64,000 nucleotides of DNA from Segetibacter sp. Its GTDB lineage: Bacteria; Bacteroidota; Bacteroidia; Chitinophagales; Chitinophagaceae. Shown one piece after another: positions 28,878 through 37,865 of this stretch. The translations under genes were made by a program, and so were the position numbers. Each line of letters opens with the position of its first letter. Within the stretch, counting starts at the first letter, position 1. The stretch covers positions 35,720-99,719 of the forward strand of contig JAQBNO010000156.1 of NCBI GenBank assembly GCA_028288485.1, given 5' to 3'. The notes under the pieces were generated by a model. It saw nothing but the letters and a program-made list of their open reading frames with translations, made no database searches and had not been told where the DNA came from.

Positions 28878-28999
28878 CCAGCTTCACTTCCCCAATCTGT
28901 CTGTTCAAATAAACCTTCACTAGCGCACATCGTGTAGGTATAGATATTGATATGGCTCATGCTATTATAGATCATTATTACCGTCATTAAAATTAGGAT

Positions 29000-30064
29000 A
29001 TGTCAAAACTTTTTGAACCATTACAAATAAAAAGTATTCAACTTAAGAACAGGATCGTGGTTTCCCCTATGTGCGAATATTCGAGTGTCGACGGTTTTTC
29101 AAACGACTGGCACCTGGTTCATTTAGGAAGCAGGGCAGTTGGCGGAGCAGCTTTGATAATTTCAGAAGCTGCTGCAGTTTCTCCGGAAGGCAGAATAACG
29201 CCCGATGATTTAGGTATTTATAAAGATGAGCATATCGAAGGATTGAAACGGATAACTTCTTTTATTGAGAGCCAGGGAAGTATTGCCGGTATTCAACTGG
29301 CGCACGCAGGTCGCAAAGCCAGTAACAGCAGCCCGTGGAAAGGCGGGAAAATGTTGTCTTTTGAGCAAGGTGGCTGGGAAACAGTGGCTGCGAGTGATAT
29401 TCCCTTTAGGGCTGAGGAACGCAGGCCGGTTGCATTAGACAAAGCCGGCATTGAAAAAGTCAAGTCAGATTTTAAGGCTGCAGCAGCGAGGGCATTGCAG
29501 GCAGGTTTTAAAGTGATTGAAATTCACGCTGCTCACGGCTACCTGTTGCATTCGTTTTATTCGCCTTTAAGTAACCAGAGGCCCGATCAATATGGCGGTT
29601 CTTTTGAAAACCGAATACGGTTGTTGCTGGAAGTTACAGAATCGATACAGGAAGTGTGGCCCGAAAATCTGCCCTTGTTTGTGAGAATATCTGCCACCGA
29701 CTGGACGGAAGGCGGGTGGACGGGGGAAGACTCGGTTGAATTGGCGAAGACCTTAAAGGCCAAAGGAATTGATCTTATCGATTGTTCCACAGGCGGAAAT
29801 GTTCCTCATGCAAAAATTCCTGCGGTCCCCGGCTACCAGGTTCAATTTGCCGAAAGTATTAAAAAAGAAACGGGTATTTTAACCGGCGCGGTAGGATTGA
29901 TCACCTCGCCGCAACAGGCCGAAGAAATTATAGCATCGGGTAAGTCAGATGTAATAATTATTGCGCGCCAGTTTCTACGCGATCCCTATTTCCCTTTGCA
30001 CGCCGCAACAACTCTTGGAGCGGATGTAAAGTGGCCGGTTCAATACGAAAGGGCAAAGTTGTAG
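29000..30064 (+). CDS. namA: Old-yellow-enzyme NADPH dehydrogenase (YqjM/NamA-like)
   Basis: A 354-residue FMN-dependent TIM-barrel ene-reductase. Marks of the YqjM/NamA group are SPMCEYSS near the N-terminus (Cys about 25, the flavin-tuning cysteine of this subgroup), NDWHLVHLGSRAVGGAALII, the substrate-binding HAGRKAS, HAAHGYLLHSFYSPLSNQRPDQYGG, and a C-terminal DVIIIARQFLRDPYFP phosphate site. It reduces activated C=C bonds (enals, nitro compounds) and is usually linked to stress or detoxification. It appears monocistronic, 122 bp after dctA and followed by a gene-poor region. Confidence 0.93.
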   Translation: MSKLFEPLQIKSIQLKNRIVVSPMCEYSSVDGFSNDWHLVHLGSRAVGGAALIISEAAAVSPEGRITPDDLGIYKDEHIEGLKRITSFIESQGSIAGIQLAHAGRKASNSSPWKGGKMLSFEQGGWETVAASDIPFRAEERRPVALDKAGIEKVKSDFKAAAARALQAGFKVIEIHAAHGYLLHSFYSPLSNQRPDQYGGSFENRIRLLLEVTESIQEVWPENLPLFVRISATDWTEGGWTGEDSVELAKTLKAKGIDLIDCSTGGNVPHAKIPAVPGYQVQFAESIKKETGILTGAVGLITSPQQAEEIIASGKSDVIIIARQFLRDPYFPLHAATTLGADVKWPVQYERAKL

Positions 30065-30092
30065 CACAGGTGACTGGTTTATAGGAGGAATT

Positions 30093-30149
30093 CTTTTGGT
30101 GGTCAACAATTCATCAATACTCGTCGTTCGTTGCGTCGCACACTGCAGC
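30093..30149 (-). repeat. Dispersed intergenic element, short form
   Basis: On the minus strand: GCTGCAGTGTGCGACGCAAC, then GAACGACG, ending GACCACCAAAAG. Confidence 0.7.
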
Positions 30150-30437
30150 TTTTTTATCTTTAATCGGTTTTTTTACTTTATGGTGGAGATATCGAACAAA
30201 TATTGCCAATGATGGGAGAATTGAAAAACCTCGGTCTGGCAACTGAAGTTCATTCTTTATTCAAAGATTAAAAATTTGCGCTTATGTTCAAAAGAGTTCC
30301 TTCGGCCTGAACCAAGGTTGATAGCGTTGCTGCCGGTTGCCCCAACGTCCGGCCACACTATTGGCAATACTCTTGGCTGTACGCTGTTTCTCCGGCGTTT
30401 ATTTTACGCTTCAATAATTCTCCTTCTAAAGGTTTGT

Positions 30438-30659
30438 TCACACCTTTCTTTGGTTGAGTGTATATTGCCTAATTCCTTGTTCTTTTTGCCGTTCTTGTTT
30501 TTCGCAAGCCGAATAAGGGGTCGCAAACATAAACGTTCTAATTATAGTCCATTCTCTCGAATCATCTAAAGAGCAAATAATTGTGTTGTCTTCCAACTTA
30601 CTGTTCTCGGTGCAAAGAAATGCAATCATTCCTCGATCTGTTACATTAAATATTTCCAA
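30438..30659 (-). CDS. Possible small protein of unknown function
   Basis: A 73-codon frame starting at TTG (no nearby in-frame ATG upstream of an in-frame stop; the first internal ATG is codon 11). The translation has ordinary protein composition (for example FNVTDRGMIAFLCTENSKLE and CSLDDSREWTIIRT), unlike the flanking T-rich DNA. It could be the remnant of a longer gene. No family is recognised and there is no good promoter or terminator, so it is offered with low confidence. Confidence 0.3.
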   Translation of the reverse strand: MEIFNVTDRGMIAFLCTENSKLEDNTIICSLDDSREWTIIRTFMFATPYSACEKQERQKEQGIRQYTLNQRKV

Positions 30660-30982
30660 TACCTGCGTATTGTTTTCAGCTTACTTGCGTCGCTTCTAAC
30701 ATTGTTCGTTGGATTGTTTCTTACATATATCAACCATCGTGTCTAATTTGTCGAAATATTCATTGTATTTACCCTAACTACCTTTTTAAAGGACAGAGAT
30801 AAAGTCGCCTGGTTCACTCCTAATACGAATGTAAGTTCCTGGAATTTCATATTTACCAGGGGTAGCTTACAATCAACTATTTACTTCTCGCTCTATTCCG
30901 TTTTTTTTTATAGGCCGCTGTATCCCGTTCGTTCATGTTGTTAGCTGTTTAACTGCGGCCTATTGTTGATAGATGCACAACT

Positions 30983-31037
30983 GTAAAAGTGAGTGACACA
31001 ACGATGATGAACAGAATTCCTGGTGTTGGTACCAAAA
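30983..31037 (+). repeat. Dispersed intergenic element, short form
   Basis: GTAAAAGTGAGTGACACAAC, then GATG, ending GGTGTTGGTACCAAAAG. One of the best-preserved 3' ends, containing the palindrome TTGGTACCAA. Confidence 0.8.
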
Positions 31038-31298
31038 GAAAAAATCGGCTAATGACCGAAATTGTTAATCGTTTTAGATGTAAACTTTCCTCTTGTTTTT
31101 TATTAACGTTGAAAGCTCAAAAAAGTAGTTTAAGCGAATTAGATTACAAAAAACAAAAATGCGAGTATTTATATTAGAAAGAACTGAGAATTATAACCGG
31201 GTTATACTCTTTTTTTTACAGTTTCTGGTAAGATTTTAAAAAAAACTTAAAATATTCAAACCGGTTTTGCGTTTATAAGTTTATAAAAGAAAAATCCA

Positions 31299-31586
31299 AT
31301 GACTGAGTACCTAATCCTAATTTTACTAAAAACCAAACCATTCCTTCAACACGTTTTGTTATTTTTATGCCTGACTAAATTTCTATTGTTTTTAGTCAAT
31401 AAAAAACGAAGCTGGAAAATTTACAATTTTTTGTATTTCGATAATACTCACCTGATTTTATCGCATTCGCAGAGCAGCTACAATAATAAAAAATTGCAGA
31501 ACTATCTGACAGTTGCAATCATTTCACTCGTTGGGTTACAAATTATTGCAACTATTCTTTCTAACATCGTAGTATTTCCAAAATAG
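31299..31586 (+). CDS. Small putative membrane protein
   Basis: A 95-residue frame with two hydrophobic segments (about 18-33 and 71-91: LTVAIISLVGLQIIATILSN) joined by a basic, polar loop. No family is recognised. Support comes from context: a textbook rho-independent terminator lies 80 bp after its stop (31667-31700) on the same strand, before the separately promoted gene at 31778, so something is transcribed through here. The DNA is very AT-rich compared with neighbours, which is consistent either with transfer or with chance. Confidence 0.45.
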   Translation: MTEYLILILLKTKPFLQHVLLFLCLTKFLLFLVNKKRSWKIYNFLYFDNTHLILSHSQSSYNNKKLQNYLTVAIISLVGLQIIATILSNIVVFPK

Positions 31587-31666
31587 TTTTAGGGATAGAA
31601 GAAGTATTTAAAACAAAAATTTTCCAGTTATTGGTAATATAATTACATAAATTTCAATAAGATTAT

Positions 31667-31700
31667 AACCTATAGAACAACGCTTCTATAGGTTTTTTTT
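31667..31700 (+). terminator. Rho-independent terminator
   Basis: AACCTATAGAA (31667-31677) pairs perfectly with TTCTATAGGTT (31684-31694) around a six-base loop. Eight T residues follow at 31693-31700. It ends the transcript of the small membrane ORF and isolates the next gene. Confidence 0.85.
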
Positions 31701-31748
31701 GCTTTAAAGCTGGTGTTTTCTAAAGAATTAAAATACGATAATTGCTTT

Positions 31749-31756
31749 TACCTTTG
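31749..31756 (+). promoter_or_regulatory. Bacteroidota -7 box for the CvfB-like gene
   Basis: TACCTTTG matches TAnnTTTG exactly. It lies 21 nt before ATG 31778, directly downstream of the terminator at 31667-31700. No good -33 TTTG was seen. Confidence 0.5.
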
Positions 31757-31777
31757 CTGCCGGTAAAAACATCGTAT

Positions 31778-32611
31778 ATGGTTAAAGTAGGTGATTATAA
31801 TGTATTGAGAGTTCTTCGTGAAGTGGATTTTGGTTTTTACCTCGACGACGGTGCCGAAGGAATATTACTTCCTAAAAGGTTTGTACCTGAAGGTCTTGCA
31901 CCGGGAGATGAGCTAAAAGTTTTTGTTTACCACGATTCGGAAGGAAGACTGATTGCAACAACACAACATCCGAAAGGTGTAGTTGGAGATATTGTAAAAA
32001 TGAAAGCGATAACTGTAACCAACCAGGGAGCTTTTCTCGACTGGGGATTAATGAAAGACATTTTTGTTCCGAAAAGCAAACAATTAGTTGGCATGCGGCA
32101 AGGTGCAGAATACCTGGTAAAAATTTATATCGACGAACAAACAGGGAGGGTTGCCGCCACCGAAAAGATTGAGCCGTTTTTAAGCAACGAAGAGCTTACA
32201 GTAAAGGAAATGGATACAGTAGACCTTATTGTTTACCGTAGAACAGATATTGGCTATCTTGTAATTATTAATAACGTACACACCGGCGTGTTGCACTTCA
32301 ACGAGGTGTATAGAAGCATTGGAGTTGGTGATAAGTTCAAAGGTTTTATAAAAACGATCAGGCCCGAAAATAAAATTGATGTTGTAATAGGTAAGGCCGG
32401 TTATGATAGAGTGGAGGACGAGGCAGGAAAAATAGTAAGGTTGCTGAATGAAAATAACGGGTACTTACCCTACCACGATAAGACGGGTCCCGAAGAAATT
32501 TACGAATTTTTTGGAATGAGCAAAAAGGCGTTTAAAATGGCCGTTGGAACCTTGTATAAGCAGCAAAAGATAACCCTTACTAAAACAGGTATTAAGTTAC
32601 TGGAGAGCTGA
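31778..32611 (+). CDS. CvfB/YitL-like S1 RNA-binding protein
   Basis: A 278-residue protein starting at ATG 31778 (MVKVGDYNVLRV). The frame is open 12 codons further, but the -7 box lies in that extension. It carries three consecutive S1/OB-like domains (about 1-60, 62-130, 140-215), for example GVVGDIVKMKAITVTNQGAFLDWGLMKDIFVP. A C-terminal winged helix (about 225-278: KTGPEEIYEFFGMSKKAFKMAVGTLYKQ) completes the CvfB architecture. Family members bind RNA and affect virulence or translation-related expression in Firmicutes; the role in Bacteroidota is unknown. Its 3' end overlaps the convergent histidine kinase gene by 20 bp. Confidence 0.9.
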   Translation: MVKVGDYNVLRVLREVDFGFYLDDGAEGILLPKRFVPEGLAPGDELKVFVYHDSEGRLIATTQHPKGVVGDIVKMKAITVTNQGAFLDWGLMKDIFVPKSKQLVGMRQGAEYLVKIYIDEQTGRVAATEKIEPFLSNEELTVKEMDTVDLIVYRRTDIGYLVIINNVHTGVLHFNEVYRSIGVGDKFKGFIKTIRPENKIDVVIGKAGYDRVEDEAGKIVRLLNENNGYLPYHDKTGPEEIYEFFGMSKKAFKMAVGTLYKQQKITLTKTGIKLLES

Positions 32612-34595
32612 TTTCAACATGTTTTGAAGGAAGATATATGATAAAAGTTGATCCTTTACCAGGTTCACTTTCCGCATATATCGTTCCATTATGGGCTTCT
32701 GTTATTTTCTTGCAAAGAGCAAGGCCGATGCCCGTTCCTTCATACATCTTGTTGCTTAATAAGCGTTGAAATACCTGGAATACTTTCTCAGCATATATTT
32801 TTTCAAAACCAATTCCGTTGTCACTTACCGAAATTATATACCCGTTTTGTGTTGATTCACATTCAATATGGATTTCAGGAATTTGATCAGCGCTTGAGTA
32901 TTTTACGGCATTACTAATCAGGTTTTGAAACAGTTGGCGCATTTGCACGGGGATAGCATCTATAACAGGCAGGTCGATAAAATAAACCTTCGCGTTTCTC
33001 GAGCCAATCATTATTTCAAGGTCTTCAAGCACTTCATGTACGATCTTATTCAGGTCCGTTTGCACAAAAAGGCTATGATCGGAGGCGACGTTAGAATACA
33101 ATAAAACCGCTTCTATAAGCCTGCTCATCCTGGAAGCGGAACTGTGGATTTTTTCCAAAAGGGTATTTGTTTTCTCATCTATCTTTTCACGGTTTTTCAG
33201 AAGTGCATCACTAAAGGTCAGGATCTTTCGGAGCGGCTCTTTAAGATCGTGCGATGTTAGCCATGTATATTGCTCCAGTTGCTGGTAAGATTTCTCCAGT
33301 TGCTTTCTTTTATTCTCCAGTTCCTGCTGGTTTTTCTTTTGCTCGGTGATATCCCTTAGAAAAGCAATAAATACATCATTTCCTACCTGTATAGAATGAG
33401 AGACGGTTAAAGAGATATAGAATTCTGCTCCACTTTTGTGTAATGCCGGTACTTCAATTGTTTTATTTAGAATGTGTGGTTCCCTTGTGTTGAGAAATCT
33501 TTTCATGCCTGCTACGTGTGCGTCGCGAAGTGCCACGGGAACTATTATGCCCGTCATTTTTTGGCCGGTTACCTCTTCTTTTTTCCAACCAAAAATCTGT
33601 TCGCATTTAGGGTTCCACAGAAGTATATTATTATCCTTATCTATAACAATTACTCCATCTGGTGCATTTTCAATAATGTCGCGCAGGTTTCCTTCTCTTT
33701 CAGCTAATTGTTCAATATAATACTTCATCCTTTCTTCCTGCTGCAAACGTTGAGTAATATCACGGAAAACGGAGCGGGTATACTGAGGCCGGCCATTTTT
33801 GTATTTACAGTCAATAGAACCTTCGAGAACTATTTCTTCCCCGTTTTTCTTTACATACGAGGTTCTTATACGGGATGAAACCGTTTCTCCGTTAAGAATT
33901 TTTTCCCTGTAACTTTTAAAGTAGATCTTCTCACTTTCTTTTATAAAGTCATAGATATACCTTCCTTCCAATTCTGATGGCGCATAGCCAACAGATGTTC
34001 TCCATGAGTGGTTCACGTATAGAATTTTACCGTCAGGAGCAACAATCTGGATGAGATCACTGGCGCTGTCAAAGAGGTCACGGTATTTTTCCTCTGTTTC
34101 TATTCTTTGCTCCTGCTCTTCATCGCGAATCGATTCCAGCATTTGTAAAGCCATCTCCTGCACTTGCTTATAATACAGTTCAATTTCCTGTATTACCTGC
34201 GTAGCAACAGAAACATCGGAAGTATAATAAGGGAGAAGTGATTGAAAGGAGATTTTCTGGGCAGCGTATATTAAGGTGATATCTTTTAACGAAATTGCTT
34301 CGCGTGGAATACCAGGTAAGTTGTTCTGCTTCCAGTTGTCGAGCGTTTTCTTTACTTCTTCTATTGCACTGTCGTTTTCAATTCCTGTTAACAGTCGTAA
34401 AATGCCCTGCCTTGCAGTTATTACCAGATCCTCTTTTTTCAGGTGTGAGAAAAATTGTAGTAACGGAACGTTGAAGGCATAGAGGTTCATTAGGTATGCC
34501 GATACAAAATCTTCCAGCTTTTTTTCCTTTATCAACGACGCGTAGTCTTTTAAATAAAGCATTTGAGGCAGATCGGTATTTGAAGTATTTGGCAT
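32592..34595 (-). CDS. Cytoplasmic PAS-PAS sensor histidine kinase
   Basis: A 667-residue kinase with no membrane segment. The N-terminal helical region (1-160) is of unrecognised type. Then come PAS 1 (about 170-285: DLFDSASDLIQIVAPDGKIL), PAS 2 (about 300-420: DIIENAPDGVIVIDKDNNIL), HisKA with the phospho-accepting His about 449 in SHDLKEPLRKI, and an HATPase domain with N-box NLISNAVKYSS, SDNGIGF and GTGIGLALCKKI. It probably senses an internal redox or ligand signal through the PAS domains. No response regulator is adjacent; candidates in the window are the two at 38334 and 39198. An AAGGAG sits just before the ATG, unusual in this window. Confidence 0.93.
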   Translation of the reverse strand: MPNTSNTDLPQMLYLKDYASLIKEKKLEDFVSAYLMNLYAFNVPLLQFFSHLKKEDLVITARQGILRLLTGIENDSAIEEVKKTLDNWKQNNLPGIPREAISLKDITLIYAAQKISFQSLLPYYTSDVSVATQVIQEIELYYKQVQEMALQMLESIRDEEQEQRIETEEKYRDLFDSASDLIQIVAPDGKILYVNHSWRTSVGYAPSELEGRYIYDFIKESEKIYFKSYREKILNGETVSSRIRTSYVKKNGEEIVLEGSIDCKYKNGRPQYTRSVFRDITQRLQQEERMKYYIEQLAEREGNLRDIIENAPDGVIVIDKDNNILLWNPKCEQIFGWKKEEVTGQKMTGIIVPVALRDAHVAGMKRFLNTREPHILNKTIEVPALHKSGAEFYISLTVSHSIQVGNDVFIAFLRDITEQKKNQQELENKRKQLEKSYQQLEQYTWLTSHDLKEPLRKILTFSDALLKNREKIDEKTNTLLEKIHSSASRMSRLIEAVLLYSNVASDHSLFVQTDLNKIVHEVLEDLEIMIGSRNAKVYFIDLPVIDAIPVQMRQLFQNLISNAVKYSSADQIPEIHIECESTQNGYIISVSDNGIGFEKIYAEKVFQVFQRLLSNKMYEGTGIGLALCKKITEAHNGTIYAESEPGKGSTFIIYLPSKHVEISSPVT

Positions 34596-34713
34596 ATCTC
34601 CTTGAATCTATTGCTTAACCACAACTTTTTATTCGTGTGCGTAATTAGATGAAAAAGTTCAAAGAATGGTTACCTATATTGCGAATATAGTTGTAAGTTA
34701 TAGAAAATCATCC

Positions 34714-35901
34714 ATGAACGTTTTTAGCGAAAACATTATAAGTGCATCGAAAAAAATCAAGCCAATTATAAAATGGACCGGGGGGAAGTTTAATGAATTC
34801 AACCAGTTTTCTGATTATTTGCCCGGCTTTGAAAAATATTTTGAACCTTTTTTTGGAGGCGGAGGTGTCTTTTTTGCTTTACAACCGGCAGGAGAAGCAT
34901 ACCTTAATGATAAGAGCGAAGACCTTATCAAGTTTTATCGGTTGACTAATTCTGACCTGTTTAAAAAAGAGCTTTTTACGTATTGTGATGCATGGGACGA
35001 AGCGGGCATTCTATGCGAGAAACTGCAACCCGAGCTTTTTCTATTGGATAAAGCATGTATGGCTGAAGAAATTTCACCTGCAACTTTCAACGAAAAGACC
35101 CGCGAGTTAGTGTGGGGTCTTTTGACTTCTGACTCTCATTTATTATTCGATGCAAGTTTTATTGTAGACCCTAAGAAGTTTTTTAATACACTTACAAAAT
35201 CTATTGCCGACAAGAGTAGAAGAATTAAAAATATAGCGGTTAAAAAAGGCAGGTTATTTACGGATGAAGAAATGGCAGATCATATAGAAACAGGTATTAA
35301 AAGCGGGCTGTACTTATTTCTGCGACAATTGACGAACCTCCAATTCAAAGGGTCGTTGAAAATGACGGATGAGAAAGCAACGGCAAACTGGTATTTCGTG
35401 AGAGAGTTTTGTTATGCTTCTATGTTCAGGTATAACAGGACAGGAGGATTTAATATTCCTTATGGGGGAATTGCCTACAACAGGAAAAATTTCAGGCAGA
35501 AAGTAGAGTCTATTTTTTCTCCCGAAGTCAAATCTTTATTTGCCAATTCAACATTTTATAACCTTGATTTTGCGGCCTTTTTAAAAGAAACACCTCCCGG
35601 GGAAAACGATTTTATTTTCCTGGATCCACCCTATGACAGTGAGTTTTCGGAGTACGACCAGAACTCGTTTACAAAACAAGACCAGGTAAGACTTAGAGAT
35701 GTGTTATTTGAAACCCGTGCCAAATGGATGCTCGTGATAAAGGAGACTGAATTTATAAGAAGCCTTTATACTTCGGACAAATGCAGTTTTATTGAGTTTG
35801 ACAAGACGTATACTTATAATGTAAGAGGCAGGAATAACAGGGAAACAAGGCATTTGATTATTATAAATTATCAGACAGAACCAGGATTTATTGGGTTGTA
35901 A
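34714..35901 (+). CDS. D12-class (Dam-type) DNA N6-adenine methyltransferase, orphan
   Basis: I start it at ATG 34714 (395 residues). The frame is open from 34666, but the extra 16 codons look like leader DNA. Class D12 alpha-group motifs are present: KPIIKWTGGKF, SAM-binding FEPFFGGGGVFF, catalytic FLDPPYDSEFSEY, and MFRYNRTGGFNIPYGG. It methylates adenine N6 in a short site that cannot be read from the protein. It is about 120 residues longer than E. coli Dam; the extra sequence lies between the FGGG and RYNRTG blocks, where target recognition usually sits. No restriction gene is nearby, so it is an orphan methylase, regulatory or a decayed R-M remnant. Confidence 0.9.
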   Translation: MNVFSENIISASKKIKPIIKWTGGKFNEFNQFSDYLPGFEKYFEPFFGGGGVFFALQPAGEAYLNDKSEDLIKFYRLTNSDLFKKELFTYCDAWDEAGILCEKLQPELFLLDKACMAEEISPATFNEKTRELVWGLLTSDSHLLFDASFIVDPKKFFNTLTKSIADKSRRIKNIAVKKGRLFTDEEMADHIETGIKSGLYLFLRQLTNLQFKGSLKMTDEKATANWYFVREFCYASMFRYNRTGGFNIPYGGIAYNRKNFRQKVESIFSPEVKSLFANSTFYNLDFAAFLKETPPGENDFIFLDPPYDSEFSEYDQNSFTKQDQVRLRDVLFETRAKWMLVIKETEFIRSLYTSDKCSFIEFDKTYTYNVRGRNNRETRHLIIINYQTEPGFIGL

Positions 35902-35980
35902 GGGAGTGGAGTGAAATATTGTAAGGGATTAGAGTGAAATAAGGATTTTAGTTGCTTGTATTGCTGCATAAGGGTTAACA

Positions 35981-36037
35981 GTACAAGCGTGCGACGCAAG
36001 AAAAGCTAATGAACGTTCTACAGACGGCTACCAAAAA
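35981..36037 (+). repeat. Dispersed intergenic element, short form
   Basis: GTACAAGCGTGCGACGCAAG at the 5' end and GACGGCTACCAAAAA at the 3' end. It lies between the convergent methylase and SRPBCC genes, followed by a bidirectional terminator. Confidence 0.75.
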
Positions 36038-36046
36038 TTTCCTCAT

Positions 36047-36087
36047 AAAAAAAGCATGGACAGCGTATCACTATTGTCCATGCTTTT
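36047..36087. terminator. Bidirectional terminator between convergent genes
   Basis: AAAAGCATGGACA (36050-36062) pairs perfectly with TGTCCATGCTTTT (36075-36087). An A-run on the left and a T-run on the right give U-tails for both strands. It separates the methylase (+) and SRPBCC (-) transcripts. Confidence 0.85.
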
Positions 36088-36104
36088 AGGTGTTTTAACG
36101 TCTT

Positions 36105-36794
36105 CTAACTTTTTATTGTTGCAATATCTCCGGCCTCGATGTAACGTTTAAAACCCTGAACGTCTTTTGTGATCATCTTTTTTACCATCGGATTGAACAG
36201 CGACGCAATTCCTTCGCCAACATCGCCAAAAGGAGCACGATAGGTAATTACCACTGTAAGCTCGGTGCCATAACCGTCTGCATCTCTAAATTCAACTTTA
36301 CCGGCATTGTGTATTGTGGCGTGGGGCAAGGAGTTCCAGCCTAACAATTCTCCGTCAATTTCTTTTACAATTTCTGCGTCCCATTCAATTGTACCCAATC
36401 CTCCCGGAACCTTTGCTGACCAGTGTGATCTTTTTTCGTCAATCACTTCAACTTTTTCAAGGTGCTCCATAAAGAGTGGAAGATTGCTTAGTTTTCTCCA
36501 GAAATTATATACTTCCTGCCTTGGTTGGTTAACGGTAAGTTTAGTAATGATGTTGATATTCTTAACCGTGTCGGGCAATTTGTGTTTGCCGGCAAGGCTG
36601 TAGATTACTGAATGACCTGTAGCGCCGCGAAACAAAAGTAAACCTCCGGCGAGTGCCGCCGCAATGCCTGATTTTTTTTCTTCATTTTGAAGACCTTTAA
36701 AAAGTAGAGCCGTTCCTGCAAGTATAGAAGCAATTCTTTCTGCCTTTCCAACATTTACAGAAAGTTTTGCGCCTGTAGATGAATTAGTATTCAT
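36105..36794 (-). CDS. SRPBCC-domain protein with N-terminal DUF2892-like membrane region
   Basis: I start it at ATG 36794 (MNTNSS), giving 229 residues; the longer frame overlaps the upstream gene. The N-terminal 70 residues resemble the DUF2892/YgaP inner-membrane region (VGKAERIASILAGTALLFKG, then AALAGGLLLFRGATGHSVIY). A START/SRPBCC ligand-binding domain follows (about 80-225: TVNQPRQEVYNFWRKLSNLPLFMEHL). Proteins of this plan bind hydrophobic ligands and often occur with general-stress genes. It follows the SDR gene at 36809 by 14 nt, so the two are probably co-transcribed. The exact ligand is unknown. Confidence 0.87.
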   Translation of the reverse strand: MNTNSSTGAKLSVNVGKAERIASILAGTALLFKGLQNEEKKSGIAAALAGGLLLFRGATGHSVIYSLAGKHKLPDTVKNINIITKLTVNQPRQEVYNFWRKLSNLPLFMEHLEKVEVIDEKRSHWSAKVPGGLGTIEWDAEIVKEIDGELLGWNSLPHATIHNAGKVEFRDADGYGTELTVVITYRAPFGDVGEGIASLFNPMVKKMITKDVQGFKRYIEAGDIATIKS

Positions 36795-36808
36795 AATGTG
36801 ATATTTGG

Positions 36809-37666
36809 TTAAGTATTTAAAATATAGCCGCCGTTGGGGTGTAAGCATTGCCCGGTAAAATAACTCGCATCTTCTGACGCCAGGAATACAAAACTGGTAG
36901 CTACTTCGGCTGGTTGACCTGCTCTTTTCATCGGTACCTCCTGCCCGAACTCCTCTAATGATTTGTGCATGGTAGAAGAAATTAGCGGCGTCCAGATTGG
37001 GCCGGGAGCAACAGCATTTACCCTAATACCTTTCTCAGCGAGTTGCAATGCCATGGAACGTGTGAAACCCATGATAGCACCTTTGGTAGAAGTATAATCT
37101 ACCAATTGCTTGTGTCCTTTAAAGGCATTTACCGAAGCATTGTTTATGATGGACGCACCTTCTTTTAAGTGCGGTAAAACTGCTTTCGTCAGGAAAAACT
37201 GCGCATGTATATTTACCCTGAACGTTTCCAGCCACTGTTCCGATGTTATTTCTGCCAGGTCCTCATGAGGTACCTGTATCGCTGCATTGTTCACCAGTAT
37301 ATCTATTTTTCCAAATTCTGCAAGGGTTTGTTTTATAATCTCCTTGCAATTTGACTCGTCGCCTATATCCGTCTCTATCAATAAAGCACGCCTGCCTTTT
37401 TCCTCAACCAAACTTTTGGTTTCTTCGGCATCTTCTTTTTCTTTACGGTAAACGATCACAACATCTGCACCTTCACGCGCAAAATGAACCGCTATGGCTT
37501 TACCGATTCCACTATCTCCGCCTGTGATAATCGCTACTTTTTCCTGTAGCTTTTTCGCCTGCCTGTCGAAATCTCTTTCATAAACAGGCTTTTGGTCCAT
37601 TTCCTGTTCACTGTCTGCGCTTTTATCAATTTCCTGTTCAAATGAGTGTTCTCCGGCTTTTGCCAT
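36809..37666 (-). CDS. Short-chain dehydrogenase/reductase (YhdF/YghA-like)
   Basis: A 285-residue SDR with a roughly 40-residue charged N-terminal extension (EQEIDKSADSEQEMDQKP), then TGGDSGIGKAIA (cofactor site, about 48-59), NNAA, a catalytic serine in INNASVNAF, YTSTKGA, and a C-terminal SYFTGQCLHPNGGY. The N-terminal extension and the overall pattern match the stress-induced YhdF/YghA group, often named glucose 1-dehydrogenase-like; the true substrate is unknown. It forms a unit with the SRPBCC gene downstream. The pairing suggests a general envelope or desiccation stress role, which is inference. Confidence 0.9.
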   Translation of the reverse strand: MAKAGEHSFEQEIDKSADSEQEMDQKPVYERDFDRQAKKLQEKVAIITGGDSGIGKAIAVHFAREGADVVIVYRKEKEDAEETKSLVEEKGRRALLIETDIGDESNCKEIIKQTLAEFGKIDILVNNAAIQVPHEDLAEITSEQWLETFRVNIHAQFFLTKAVLPHLKEGASIINNASVNAFKGHKQLVDYTSTKGAIMGFTRSMALQLAEKGIRVNAVAPGPIWTPLISSTMHKSLEEFGQEVPMKRAGQPAEVATSFVFLASEDASYFTGQCLHPNGGYILNT

Positions 37667-37865
37667 GTTAATAAATTTACGGTGAATAGATAAAAAGTTG
37701 TTCCGACTTTCTAATTACCGATGCAGACAGTTATACAATTTTCGCTCGGAAACTGTAGATTATTTTGAACATTCTTCTACAATTTCCATTGCTTTAGCCT
37801 CTTTCATTGTCATCAATATGAATAAAGGCGATCTTCCCGGTGGGCTATGGAATCGAAATTTCTTT

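Larger units (their letters stand above)
30065..31298. other. Gene-poor AT-rich region after the OYE gene
   Basis: This stretch holds two dispersed-element copies (30093-30149 minus, 30983-31037 plus), a possible small minus-strand gene (30438-30659), and otherwise long T-rich runs. No transposase or tRNA remnant could be identified. It may be decayed accessory DNA. Confidence 0.5.

Noticed and set aside
30276..30569. A 97-codon plus-strand open frame
   Set aside because: Leu/Phe/Pro-rich and antisense to the more protein-like frame at 30438-30659; no motif.
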